Shown here piece after piece: positions 45,811-56,165 of a stretch of 64,000 nucleotides of DNA. The notes under the pieces are model-generated. The model saw only the letters and a program-made list of their open reading frames with translations, was not told where the DNA came from and did not search any database. The DNA lies in contig CM048747.1 of NCBI GenBank assembly GCA_026315105.1, forward strand, positions 280,431,654 to 280,495,653, in the 5' to 3' direction. This DNA is from Locusta migratoria (Eukaryota; Arthropoda; Insecta; Orthoptera; Acrididae). A program made the translations under genes and the position numbers. Each line of letters starts with the position of its first letter. Position 1 is the stretch's first letter.

Positions 45811-46087
45811 GCCGGCCGCGGTGGCCGAGGAGACTAAGGCGCTCCAGTCACGGTCTGCACGGCCACTACGGTCGGGGGTTCGAATCCCCCCTCGGGCATG
45901 GATTGTTGTTGTTGTTGTTGTTGTTGGTTTTAAGGGGACTAAACAGCTAGGTCATCAGTTCCTCGGGCGTGGATATTTGTGCTGTCCTAGTTCGTAAGTA
46001 GTTCATAAGTAGTTTGTAAGTTTAGGGACTGATGACCCCGTAGTTAAGTCCCATAGACTATACAAACATTTGAACATTTTTTTGAAC
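45811..46087 (+). repeat. tRNA-derived SINE with internal GTT-repeat insertion
   Basis: GCCGGCCGCGGTGGCCGAGG (box A), GGGGTTCGAATCCCC (box B) and CTCGGGCATGG open the element. A (TTG)n-type segment plus AAGGGGACTAAACAGCTAGG (about 45903-45960) is then inserted. The SINE then resumes with a repeated CTCGGGCGTGG and continues to its usual end near AACATTTGAACA. The duplicated CTCGGGC(A/G)TGG marks the insertion borders. Confidence 0.85.
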
Positions 46088-46769
46088 AGTTTGTTTGTGA
46101 GGTGTTGAAACCAATGAATGTAAAAGCAGAAAACTGGTTGTGATAAGGTATGTTAAATGTACAAATCCAATATTTGAAACTAAAACATCGCTATTAGCTA
46201 CACAGATCAGCTGTTCTATCACCTTAGCTTCTCATCACCGTTCGCGGATAGCGCACCAACACACACGTCGCGGTAAGAAGAAACGCGACACTTTCAAGCT
46301 AGTTTTAAGATGGTTCATTCGATTGCGCCAGTTATTCTTCCACACCTTTATTCAAACGCTCTCATTTCTGACTCTCATGATTACTCTGATCATAAAACTT
46401 CCGTTGATGAAGACTGCGATTTGACTTCTAGAGTCGTTCCTGCAACATTCGTTTGGTAATTAATTGACTCTTTTCTTGACTGCGGATATAGAAATCAATT
46501 CTGGTGATGTATCTAGGGAGAACAAGTAAAAAAATGAACACACAGCCCTGTTGCTTGTTACTATGTAAAAAAAGGTAGTTTTCTATTCCTGTAGTATCGG
46601 CAACTAGTCTTTATCCTAGTAGTCGTATAATGTGAGGCTAGGGCAGAATACATTGCTATCCCATAGAATAGATACTGTGCTAGACCCAACGACTTATCCC
46701 ATGAGAAAGAAAAACAGAGAAAGAAAGGATACATAAGGCTTAATAGTTTTCTGGGAGTAGTACCCCTAC

Positions 46770-47299
46770 ATAATGTAAGATGGCTATTACTTTAAAAACC
46801 GACGTTTCTGACAACGTTACAGTGGCCTCCTTCTGGGTATACTGATGTGAGCTGGTTGTTACGCGTCATTATATTTGTAATTACGGTCAACTGTGACACT
46901 ACGTCATAATTTTAAAATCATTGGTGTTATTGGTGATTTTTTTGACGGAATATTGGAAACTTTATTATGATAGGATACCAGCAGGAGAGAAACGGAAGCC
47001 CTCACCTCAATCGCCGTTGACCACCAACAATGTCTCGCTATGCAAGAAGCAATAGACAACGGGTGATCCCCACTCCTTCACCTCACTACCTTGTCATACT
47101 AAAGTTTCCACTCTTCCGCCAAAAATTCACCAATAACATCAATGATTTTAAAATTATGACGTAACGTCACAGTTGACAGTAATGACAAAATATAGTGACG
47201 CGTATCAATCAGCTCGCATCAGTACAGGCCTACCCAGAAGAAGGCCACAGTAACGTTGGCCGAACGTCGGTTATTAACGTAATGGCCATCTTACATTAT
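46770..47299. repeat. Foldback element with ~205-bp terminal inverted repeats
   Basis: The left arm (46770-46972) begins ATAATGTAAGATGG, and the right arm (47091-47299) is its inverse. Shared blocks include CCGACGTT, AACGTTAC, CTTCTGGGTA, GTCAACTGTGAC, ACGTCATAATTTTAAAATCA and GGAAACTTTA. The central 118 bases carry no frame. The arms are moderately diverged. It lies about 240 bases downstream of the tubulin exon 2 donor. Confidence 0.9.
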
Positions 47300-47401
47300 A
47301 ACGCGGTACAAAACTCAGAAAACTTGTATGTCATCTGACCGCAGATGCGTTACATAAAGGATACATAGTTTATACCTAATAAACTATCCACCACCTACCC
47401 A

Positions 47402-47404
<3 letters not shown>

Positions 47405-47490
<86 letters not shown>
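47405..47490. repeat. (CA)n-(GA)n compound microsatellite
   Basis: (CA)n at about 47406-47437 passes into (GA)n to 47490, only 46 bases from the exon 2 donor. On the tubulin strand this is a pyrimidine-rich (CT)n then (GT)n run just inside the intron. Confidence 0.97.
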
Positions 47491-47491
<1 letters not shown>

Positions 47492-47535
47492 AGATAAAAA
47501 AGGAATACGGCAGACAAAAGTGACGGTTACATTAC

Positions 47536-47758
47536 CTATAACCGTAGGTTCTAGATCCAACATGATGGCCCTCGGACTGTGCCTCCCGGCTTCATTTTCA
47601 CAGAAGAACGAGTTGTAGCAGTTATTTGGAGAGGAATTAACTTTTTGATTCTGCATGATGCCGTTAGGCGTCACACCGTGTTCTAGGCAATAGAGTTCCC
47701 AGCACATATCTCCCATCTGTACTCCAGCTTGGCCAATGTGTATTGAAATGCATTCCCT
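47536..47758 (-). CDS. Alpha-tubulin exon, residues 2-75
   Basis: This exon has 223 bases, 74 codons plus one base, from RECISIHIGQAGVQMGDMCW to LDLEPTVI. The acceptor is TTTCAG/AGG and the donor ATAG/GTAATG on the minus strand. The methionine codon must be in an upstream exon (phase 0 before residue 2), as is common in insect alpha-tubulins. Q11, D69 and E71 of the nucleotide site are kept. The residue 30-67 region is very divergent (PNGIMQNQKVNSSPNNCYNS), yet K40 is still lysine. The tract ENEAGRHSPRAIMLD replaces the usual glycine- and phenylalanine-containing version. Confidence 0.94.
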
Positions 47759-49047
47759 CTGAAAGTAAGCGTATGCATTACACCATATTCTAAGCAGCAT
47801 TCGCTACTTTATTTCACACTGGCAGTTTTATTTAGTTCCCTTACCATTTTGACTATTTTGTGACGAAAGAAGTAGATTAAACCGGAAATTTCAAGGTATG
47901 TGGATTCCGAAAAAATTACGAAAAATTTTGTTGATGGGGGAGTATGAACTGTGTAATATTTTCACTGTTTCAATTTTTTCGTTTACATTGTTTTTTTTTC
48001 CTTGAACCAGAGATACGAAACTCAAAGGTACTCTGTGGTTCTCACATGACGTGCTCTGATTATTTACTCTGGTGCAAGATATTTTTCGTTATTTAGTTTA
48101 TTCAGGTCTTTGAATCTTATGTAACAAAATACACTTTTCCTCCTTTTAGCCACTAATGGTAATGTAGAGTTCTGTTTATGATATGCTGCGACATTGTTCT
48201 TTTCTTTTTATGGTTTTAGGACGCAAAACAGCTGAGGTCATAAGCGCCCAAATCAGAACAAAGTTAAAACGCATGACGACAAAGGCAAAGCAAATAAAAG
48301 GAGAAGGCTCTATGCAGTCAGTCATCTTTCTAAAAGGAATAGGTTGAAATCCAGGCAGTCAATATGCTGCGACAGATGTGAACATAAACGACATTGCTGT
48401 TAAGTAGTAGGTAGCCATGTACTGCAGGTTACGGTTCAGTTAGACTTAATTACTAAATCGTAATTTTTATACAGTGCGTTATTTTACTGTATATAAATTA
48501 GTCGTGTAGTTGCTACTACATCCGTTCAAATTATTTTCATTATTAGCTTATTATTGCTTCTTAATTTTCTTTAGTTTCATAATAAAGAGATTGAAATATT
48601 TTTGCACAAGGATTTCAGAAATCACTACAAAAATGATAGGTCTACTGCTTTTCCGAAGGTACCATATTCATAATCGGCAATACAATTCGCAGCAGATTGT
48701 GACAATCGCACTCGATGATTCGTAATCTTTATCTCACAGTCAAGAAAAAATAAAATTCACTGTCTTTGAATACACACACATAGTTTTGTTAAGTACGGTG
48801 AGGGCGGGATGGGGAAGGAGAGGAAGGCACAATTTTTTTAGTTGGAAGGGGGTCACGACTTCAAAAAGGTTGAAAACACTGCAATAGACAGCCACAACTG
48901 GTTCCAAGTTTTACAACCGCGGTATGCAGGCTCTGGTTCATCGTTGTCAAAAGTACGCAATCAATGTTAATGGCTATGTGGAAAAATGAGAGTCTGCAGA
49001 TGAAGTATTGTTCCATTTAACTATGATGTTTGGATGTTCAAAAGTTC
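47759..49047. other. Intron or upstream sequence without recognised genes
   Basis: The first tubulin exon should lie somewhere right of 47758, but an exon ending in ATG before a donor cannot be picked out by eye. A SINE-like tail (GGTTTTAGGACGCAAAACAG, 48212) and a purine-rich stretch at 48800-48850 are the only noticeable items. Confidence 0.4.
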
Positions 49048-49243
49048 AAATGTTTGTAAATCTATCGGACCAAACTGCTTGGTCATCAATCCGTAGCTTA
49101 CAAACTACTTAAACCTAGGTAAACTAACCTACGGACAAACACACACACACACCAATGCCCCAGGGAGGACTCGAACCTCCTCGGCGAGCAACCGCGCGCT
49201 CCGCAGTGAGGTGCTTTAGACCGCTCGGCTACTCCACTGCGGC
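49048..49243 (-). repeat. tRNA-derived SINE, second family
   Basis: The minus strand has GCCGCAGTGGAGTAGCCGAG (box A) and GGTTCGAGTCCTCC (box B), then GTGTGTGT and a tail ending in TTTACAAACATTT. It is the reverse orientation of the copy at 58379. Confidence 0.9.
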
Positions 49244-49434
49244 TTCAAATGTTTGTATAGCTTATGGGACTTAAGTGTGGGGTCATCAGTCCCTAAACGT
49301 ACAAACTACTTATGAACTAGCTAACACTAAGGACGGCACAAATATCCATGCGCGAGGGGGGATTCGAACCCCCGACCGTAGTGGCCGTGCAGACCGTGAT
49401 TGGCGCGCCGCAGTCCCCTCGGCCACCTCGGCCT
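49244..49434 (-). repeat. tRNA-derived SINE, first family
   Basis: The minus strand has AGGCCGAGGTGGCCGAGGGG (box A), GGGGGTTCGAATCCCCC (box B) and the body GGATATTTGTGCCGTCCTTA to CATAAGCTATACAAACATTT. It abuts the other SINE family directly, so it probably inserted into that SINE's neighbourhood or the reverse. Confidence 0.9.
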
Positions 49435-49996
49435 ATGTGTTTGGATATATCTTCTCTAGTTTCCATGAATAAAAATAGAAGACATTACCTTCGGAACGAC
49501 ACTCATTGTGACGTAACCGCAATTATGCCTATAAATTGGTCTTAAAAGACGTTAAATCAACAGTTCACACATCTGTTGAAATGCTCAAGTGTGTTTACAG
49601 ACGTTACTGTGTTAGTCGGGTGTGATATAAATCGTTGTCTCGTGGAATCTAGTTCCGCTTCTTGCAGATTTGCCTCTAGATTCAATAGAGCAAGTGCTAC
49701 AAGAGCATACCGCTCTTGGAATATGTGAATTGGTGAAACTGAAGTGCTCAGAGCAGTGTCGCCAACCCTCAAGCACAATCTGCCCTAAATCGAATTTAAG
49801 TCCTTCTAAATAGGGCCAAAATCCCATAAAGACTATGCCGGATGGAACTGCCAGTTAAATACTCTGTGTCATCGATCGAAATGAGGTAACTGACATGTTA
49901 CATACTGAAAAAGAAAACAGTGAAAATATCGCAAAAACACAGATAGTGGCAGCACAGTTCAGTGGCACAGCAGACATCAATGCCGTGAACACTGAA

Positions 49997-50266
49997 GTCG
50001 GGCCGGAACATAATGATCCCTGGCTCCGCCTACTGGGCTCGGAGACTGCCCCACTCGGAGAAACGGAATGCAATCGTTTTGCCAAATAGTTAGTTCGCTG
50101 CCGGGCGCTGTTGTCTGACGGAACTGGCAAAAGTGCACAGCGCAGCCGGACACACGCATGCGCAGAGCAACGTTCGCGTTTGACGTACTCCGATGATTTG
50201 CTACCGCAGCCGGCGCTCTTAAGCCGATTAGCGCAACCACCAGGGATCATCGTATTTCGGCTCGAC
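49997..50266. repeat. MITE-like element, 27-bp imperfect TIRs
   Basis: GTCGGGCCGGAACATAATGA (49997) continues TCCCTGG and matches the inverse of 50240-50266 at 22 of 27 positions. All mismatches are transitions. The interior is CpG-containing, with no recognised domain. The target duplication is not clear. Confidence 0.6.
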
Positions 50267-51217
50267 TATAATTACAGTGCACGAATCAGTGCGGCTGAAG
50301 TCTCCCGACTGCTGCAGATCGCAAGGGATGAGGCGCAGGAGGGTGATCGGAACCATTTTAATAACTTAAATGCATTATTTATTTATTTACTAACCGACAA
50401 CAGCCCGCTTCGCTCGAGTGTTAATTATCTCTCAGCAGTTTTATTAATTTAATAATGGAAAATGAAAAACGTAATAAAATACTTTTTTTTTTTCTATTTC
50501 GCAATATTGCTAGATGTGCCTCTTTTCTTGACCGTTTTCGTGTTTTTCGCGGCATATTTAGTGTTTTCGACACTAATCGGGATCGCGAAAAGTTGCTTTT
50601 ACGATTGGGCAATTTATTCCAAAAATTTTTACGTTTTTTTTTCTTTTTTTTTTTTTTTTGTTACGCCTCTTATTCAGAAAAAGTTAAGTTACAATATACA
50701 AATAAAAAAAATCTTGTGCTAATATTGAAAAACAGCTTGAATTAATCGTCCTTCGATTATTCTCTCGATCTCGTCTATTTAAAATCAGAATTGGAACTGA
50801 ATAATATAATCGTCGAACATTGGCTGTCATTTGAGACAACTAATTTGCTCAAACACAGGCGCTAGCTCTGTGGTATGAAAACGAAGTGTAACGAATTATC
50901 AGATCTTGGTACGGAATCTATTCGTACGTTTAGCATCAACTGTCCTCAACATGGCTGCCAATACCAGCGACGTAACAGTTGCCCTGCTAAATTCAAATTG
51001 TGTAGATGTTAAGCAAGAAATTGTTCTATTCCTTGGTACTAATTTTTAGAACACTTGAAATTAACTACATATATAATTTTGTAACTCATAATCGGGAATT
51101 TAATATATATCTGTATCAAATTTAAGCCACAGCATCAGATGTACTACGATTACTGACGCTAAGCGAGTATAAGAAATCATGACGAACTGTAAGCTTACAT
51201 CTGTGACCTGTGACTTA
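50267..51217. other. Unassigned; T-rich tract
   Basis: A T-rich run at about 50636-50660 and phenylalanine-rich open frames that merely reflect base composition. No recognised element. Confidence 0.5.
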
Positions 51218-51499
51218 TGCCCGGTTTCTGGAAAACTATAGTTACCGTGCCGTTAGCTACCGTCACGTTAAAATTTAACATTTCAGATAACTTCCTTGGG
51301 TTTCCCGTAGCTGATTTCAACAACCGTTAGTTAACTATGCGGTAACTACGCCTTCTGTCGAAGCAAATAGTACGTCTCAACAGATAACAGATGGCACTAC
51401 TAACGAAAATCGCAATTACTCGAATTTTATAGATTATTCAGTGAAATCGAAGACGCGCCTTAGTTTGTATAGCTGTTACGAGTTTTCTGTTTTCAAAGG

Positions 51500-51809
51500 C
51501 AATGGGCGACAAGCGAGGAAAAAATTTGACTCTATTTGAGAAAATCTTTTGACCGACTTGATTTTAGAAAGGAAAGTAGTTATAGTAAATGAAAAGGCAG
51601 ATGGTCTATTTTGGAGAAACAACACGCCTTGGAAGTTGTCACAAAAGTGTACAACGGTAAGGCAACTCAGAGAGCTGTATTCTTTTTTTAAAACGAAAAC
51701 AGGACAAACATCAACGAACACAGAGTTAACAATAAAATCGTACGTATTATTTTTGTTGTCAACATATATTTATATGAATTTAAGTTTCCTTCTTCCCATT
51801 GTTCTCTGA
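51500..51809 (+). pseudogene. MYB/SANT-like DNA-binding domain
   Basis: KRGKNLTLFEKIF followed by ILERKVVIVNEKADGLFWRN and VRQLRELYSFFKTK has the layout of MYB/SANT-like adaptor domains found in Harbinger-type transposons and some host regulators (acidic-helix start, K-T-D centre, Q-L-R/K-x-x-Y/W end). A stop interrupts the first helix (near 51550). In two-gene transposons such proteins help the transposase reach DNA. Confidence 0.5.
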
Positions 51810-52013
51810 ATGTGACATTACTTTTCACAACACAGACTGGTCAATTTACGTCCATCCATCCACATACCCGAGCCCCACATTGTAATAATAATAAAAACAT
51901 TGACTGATCGTAATGGCAATTGCATGGAAGAACACTATTGCAAAGGGTAGTATATTTATGCTTAATTGATAGTTTTATTATGAGAGTATGGCTTTGTGAT
52001 TTGGATGTGGTAA

Positions 52014-52167
52014 AATTTTACATCCAGATCGGCGATCGCGAGAGATAACGTTGGCCACTGTAGCTCAGTGACGAGATGTTGCTCGACCAATTGCGAGGGA
52101 GATGCTGCTATGCAAACGTCACGCGTTGTCAACATCTCTCGCGACCGCCGAGCGCGATGTAAAATTC
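52014..52167. repeat. Small foldback, arms of about 40 bp
   Basis: AAATTTTACATCC..GATCGGCGATCGCGAGAGAT is matched inverted by ATCTCTCGCGACCGCCGAGC..GATGTAAAATT. The loop is short. It is nested in the 51218-52740 element. Confidence 0.8.
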
Positions 52168-52762
52168 AACATGGAATGTTGTTTTCCGCGTTTTTCCCCG
52201 TTTGCTCCCGGCAATGTTATTGGTCAGTATTTTTTTATTATTATTCTGAAACGCATATGAAATTCGCTCTCATTACACAGATCGAACGGTTATCATCTTA
52301 CACGAAAATCGCGTCGTGGTGTTTCAACAGTGCCGAGTACAGCTAAGTTTTCCTCTTCTGACCAACTGTCCGAAGCATCAGAAGAAAAAGAAGAACACGG
52401 CGGTGGCGACGATGATGAAAGAATTTCCATTTTGCAGCTTCAAAAATTTTAAAATTGTATGAAAATTATACGGAACCCAGTCATAAAAACAAAAACAAAG
52501 TACTACTGTTAAATAACTTCTGGACTTGCGTTGGAAGCCCACTAGCGCTACGTAGCGGATATGGTTAAAACTAAAGTTAACGTGTAGGTAACCCCAGGGG
52601 ACGCGCATTTATCTTTAACGGACCGGTAACTACGGCTGTGACGGTAACTGTTGTTTCGGAAACCCATTTTGTACTTAACGTCCAGGTAACCCACAGATAA
52701 CTATAACGGGACAGGTAACTACTGTTTCGGAAACCGGCCCTAAAGTATATTAACAGAGTACA

Positions 52763-53195
52763 CAATCACCCCGCTTACATGGGCACCCAAATCCGATTTC
52801 ACAATTCCGCTTTTGGTTGGTCATGTAAACACTCCAAAACGGAGTCTGGAAATCCGCTCCAGTAAAGTGGTTTTCAAATCCCACGATTGACTTTCCTGCC
52901 CATGTTCTTGTCAGGTTGCGCCCTCTTGTCAAGAATTTTCGGCGCATATGGATAGAGTTGTATTTTCTGCAGTGAAAGAGTAGTATAAATATTAGAGTGA
53001 GCATGATTCTGTTTATTCAAATTAAGGGAAACAGCGATTGTTCTGACTGAATCAGAAACTGAAACAGCTGTTTTTCAGATGCCATGTTGAGTGGGCTAGG
53101 AAATCCGCTTCAGGATTTAACATGCAGTTAAACAAGAAAGCTTTACGAAATTCGGTTTTCGTCTTCCGGAAGATGTGTTGCATGTAAACGGAGTT
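52763..53195. repeat. Imperfect inverted repeat, MITE-like
   Basis: CCCGCTTACATG..AAATCCGATTTC on the left matches, inverted, GAAATTCGGTTTTCG..CATGTAAACGG on the right. An internal pair (GGAAATCCGCTCCAG and GGAAATCCGCTTCAG) is in direct orientation. No coding sequence was seen. Confidence 0.5.
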
Positions 53196-53305
53196 AATGC
53201 AACAGTTAACGCTGCAGTGCTCAGCTTTGCTCGTAGTCGCAGAGTTTATAATTTTTTCCTAGGTGTATTTATTACTTCATATTCGCTAATTGTTGCTCTC
53301 CTCAC

Positions 53306-54989
53306 TTAGAGCTGGGTTTGAACATGACTCGAACTGTTCGAACAATTTACGTCACGGCTCGAGAAATCTCGGGAAATGTTCGAACTTCGGTCACGATGCT
53401 ATATAGCAATATCAGGAGGTACTATCTCTACGATTTACAACGACGATATTCATAAATCTTTTCTGTGCTGTGCAGTATACGATTAATAACGAAGGTAGGG
53501 TGTCATTAATGTACTATGGGGATTCATAAGTGTTGAATTCCGACTATAGTAGCTTCTAGGATGCAGGTCATAAGTAAAAACAGTAGCGAATATAGGCTAT
53601 TAGTAAACGATAGCAATCGCGATTAAAAATTATATGCTGCGATCTAGCGACGCCTGTTGATACTACGTACAGAGCAGTTTGTGCACCGTTTATTCCGAGG
53701 TTGCAATTACAGTTTATTTTTATATGCGTTATGACCGTTATTGCGTATTAAATTTCTAATGTTTCCTCAATTTAATCTCTTTTAATCTTGTTTTCAAGGC
53801 GATTAAAAGGTGATAACATTTTTATCTGTTACTGTACCGTAACAACAGGGAATGGAGTGGTCATTTGCAACCTGTCTCTTATAATTACATTAAATGTAAT
53901 TTCTACTTATGAAGGATTCACATTTTTTTCCTTTGAATTTTAGCCGTCAGTAATGAGGTGCAGTAATTATGTTCTAGCAACAAATATTTTGTTTATCAAT
54001 GTATCATGTCTTATAGTGACACCAGACACGTCACGTATGCACTGTTTTAAACAAAATGTACAGTTTTTGATAGTGTTGCCGGCCTTTTACTTTAGATGTA
54101 CTTGTACTTTCTATGAAATTAGTTCTGAGCAAAGCGATAGCCCGCTAACTTCATTTCCCGAGTATCGTTGGCAGCAGTGATCTCTATACAAACTGGATGT
54201 ATAACTCTAGTGTCTGAGCATACAATTGCAGCGTGCCGGCCGCCGGCACATTCATATGTTTTGAACACGATTTTGCATTATCCGCCATGTTTAAATTTGG
54301 CAAACGAGTTTCAATTATTACGTGCGAAAGAATTGCATGCTTACGTCTTGCTTTGGAATTTAATTCAATATTCGCTGTAGTAGGCCGATATGGAAGCGGA
54401 ATATAAACATATTTTCTTCTCTTTTTCTTGTAATGCTTCATAGCAGCCATGTTTGAATTTGGCAAGAAACTAAATATGAATATCTTTGGCTGGCACGCTA
54501 AGACAGCTGAAGTTCAACATCCAGACTTCGACCATAGATACTGGTAGACTGGGCACGGCATCATATTCATCGCACCAACATCTCTGCAGCTAAACCATTA
54601 TTTTGCCAACGGTCACGTGGTAGTGTACAGCTTTGCCTAGGATTATGCAGAGCTTTTTCAGAAGGCAAATAACATTAAATTCCAAGTGAAAGTATTATTA
54701 GTTTAAAATAATTACATTTCTTGAAAACTTTAGCGTTGTTTATTATATCTGGCTAATGGTTGCCAACAGTCACGTGGCCATATGTTTGAACCACGCCATT
54801 GTATAGCCGCTCTGCTGTTTGTCCAGTCTGTTAGTATCTATGGTCGAAGCATCCAGATAGTATAGAGATCAATGGTTGGCAGATAAGCAGCGCTTGTGAG
54901 TGTTCGAACAGTTCGATACTTATCGAGTTCTCTGCTGTATCGGGAAATCCCGAACATGTTCGAACGCGTGTATCATTTGCCCAGACCTA
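53306..54989. mobile_element. Non-autonomous hAT-like element (1.7 kb)
   Basis: The ends TAGAGCTGGGTTTGAACATG and, inverted, TAGGTCTGGGCAAATGATAC are followed inside by GTTCGAAC-rich sequence at both sides. CTCCTCAC (53298-53305) and CTCCTCAG (54990-54997) form an 8-bp duplication with one mismatch and one extra T at the left junction. There is no transposase. A second element (54179-54870) is nested inside. Confidence 0.65.
54179..54870. repeat. MITE with GATCTCTATAC termini, nested
   Basis: Ends GATCTCTATACAAACTGGAT and, inverted, GATCTCTATACTATCTGGAT. Inside, CTATGGTCGAAG (54838-54849) faces its inverse at 54527-54538. Its left part (54179-54545) is an inverted copy of the block at 55845-56165. 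Confidence 0.75.
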
Positions 54990-54997
54990 CTCCTCAG

Positions 54998-55844
54998 GCA
55001 CCCACTACCACTTATCACGACCAAACCATGCAACTGCACCATGGATAACCTGACGGGCGACAGCCACTCTTTATACTTCAGATGGCCTAACTGTGAATTA
55101 TAATTATTTTACAAACAGATCGTTTTTACGAGCTTTAAGCGTGGAATGTCAGTATTTACGAAATGGGCTACATTCTAACCAGACGGGTCAGCGGCTAACC
55201 AGTATGAAAAGTAACGAGTAGTCAGTATTTATTTTAGCTGATGCAACATTTCTTTAAAGATCTGCAGGACGAGAGACATAAAAAAATTAAAAAAAATAAT
55301 AATAAAAATTAAAATAAAAAATAAATAAAAAAAAATTAAACTTTAGAGTTCGCTAAAAGTTGAAGCAGTATTTTCTGCATGACAATCTACGTTGTAAACA
55401 CTAACATATTGGTTATATAAACATCGTCAATGCTCGGTAAGCATCGCAAATCAAACAGATGAAAGATAAACGTACGTTTCGTAAGTGATCTGATTCCCCA
55501 TGGAGGAAGAAGAAGAGATGGCACTACAGACTTTATCCGTACGTTGTTTTCAAGGAGATTAGAATCTCTGGAGATGACCTGATACCATTGATCTCTATAT
55601 AGAGATCATTGCCTAATAGTGAAAAAGTGAAGCCAGCAAAATGCGCACTCAGGCATTTGTTTTGTGCCCAAAACATTTCTCGTAGTGCATGTGTGTAGTA
55701 GTTCTAGTCATTGAAATATACGTCATATCCAAGTAAATACTCCGATGTGACTGACGATTTAGTGAGTTTACTTAAATAGGTCAATATTCATACAGGGTTT
55801 AAAGTGAGAAATCTTCGTTTTGGGCACAAAACACTGATCTCTAT
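54998..55844. other. Unassigned interval with an abutted-end palindrome
   Basis: Mostly AT-rich, with a run of AAAATTAAAATAAAA-type sequence at 55270-55340. GATCTCTATATAGAGATC at 55591-55608 is a perfect 18-bp palindrome made of two GATCTCTATA termini head to head, probably an excision or joining scar. Confidence 0.5.
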
Positions 55845-56165
55845 ACTACCTGAATGTTGAACTTCAGTTGTCTGGGCGTGTCAGCCACATATGTTTATAT
55901 TTCATTTTTTGCCAAATTCAAATATGGCTGCTACGAAGCGTTACTAGAACAAGAAATTATAATACCTTTCGATTCCATTGCCATACCAGCCTATTATATC
56001 ATATATTGGCATAAAGCTCAAAACAAGAGGTAGGCAAGAAATTCGTGTCTCGTAAAAACTAATGGAAATTCGTTTGCCATATTCAGATATGGCGGACAAC
56101 GCGAAATCATGTGGAAAACATATACTGTGTCTTCAACCATAGATGTCTATGGTCGAAGCACAGAC
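55845..56165. repeat. Inverted partner of the 54179-54545 block
   Basis: Starting from GATCTCTATACTACCTGAAT (55840), TTGAACTTCAGTTGTCTGGG and later GGAAATTCGTTTGCCATATT and ATGGCGGACAACGCGAAATC match the reverse complement of 54179-54545 along more than 300 bases. It ends in CTTCAACCATAG/CTATGGTCGAAG. It is the same repeat module as the nested MITE. Confidence 0.8.

Larger units (their letters stand above)
3318..47758 (-). other. Divergent alpha-tubulin gene, partial (four internal exons seen)
   Basis: Four minus-strand exons together encode residues 2-352 of an alpha-tubulin. Alpha-tubulin pairs with beta-tubulin to form the microtubule subunit and holds the non-exchangeable GTP. Exon order, splice phases (0 before residue 2, 1 at codon 76, 0 at 176/177, 256/257 and 352/353) and length match standard alpha-tubulin numbering with no indel. 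Nucleotide-contact positions Q11, D69, E71, D98, S140, the GGGTGSG loop at 142-148, T179, E183, N206, Y224 and N228 are present. So is E254, the catalytic residue facing beta-tubulin's GTP. The residue-40 loop and M-loop flanks are unusual. The start-codon exon (right of 47758) and the C-terminal exon (left of 3318) were not found. An intact frame across four exons argues for a real gene, perhaps a tissue-restricted isotype. Confidence 0.9.
51218..52740 (+). mobile_element. DNA transposon derivative coding a MYB/SANT-like protein
   Basis: The ends read TGCCCGGTTTCTGGAAAA (left) and GGGCCGGTTTCCGAAACA (right, inverted), both continuing to TAGTTAC-type sequence. TTA lies before the left end and TAA after the right end, suggesting a 3-bp TWA target as for PIF/Harbinger. 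The subterminal regions repeat GTAACTAC/GGTAAC motifs. A plus-strand frame at 51500-51809 is the only coding trace, and no transposase is visible. Confidence 0.6.

Noticed and set aside
45714..45997. Leucine-rich small membrane protein.
   Set aside because: It is a translation of the SINE and its GTT repeat.
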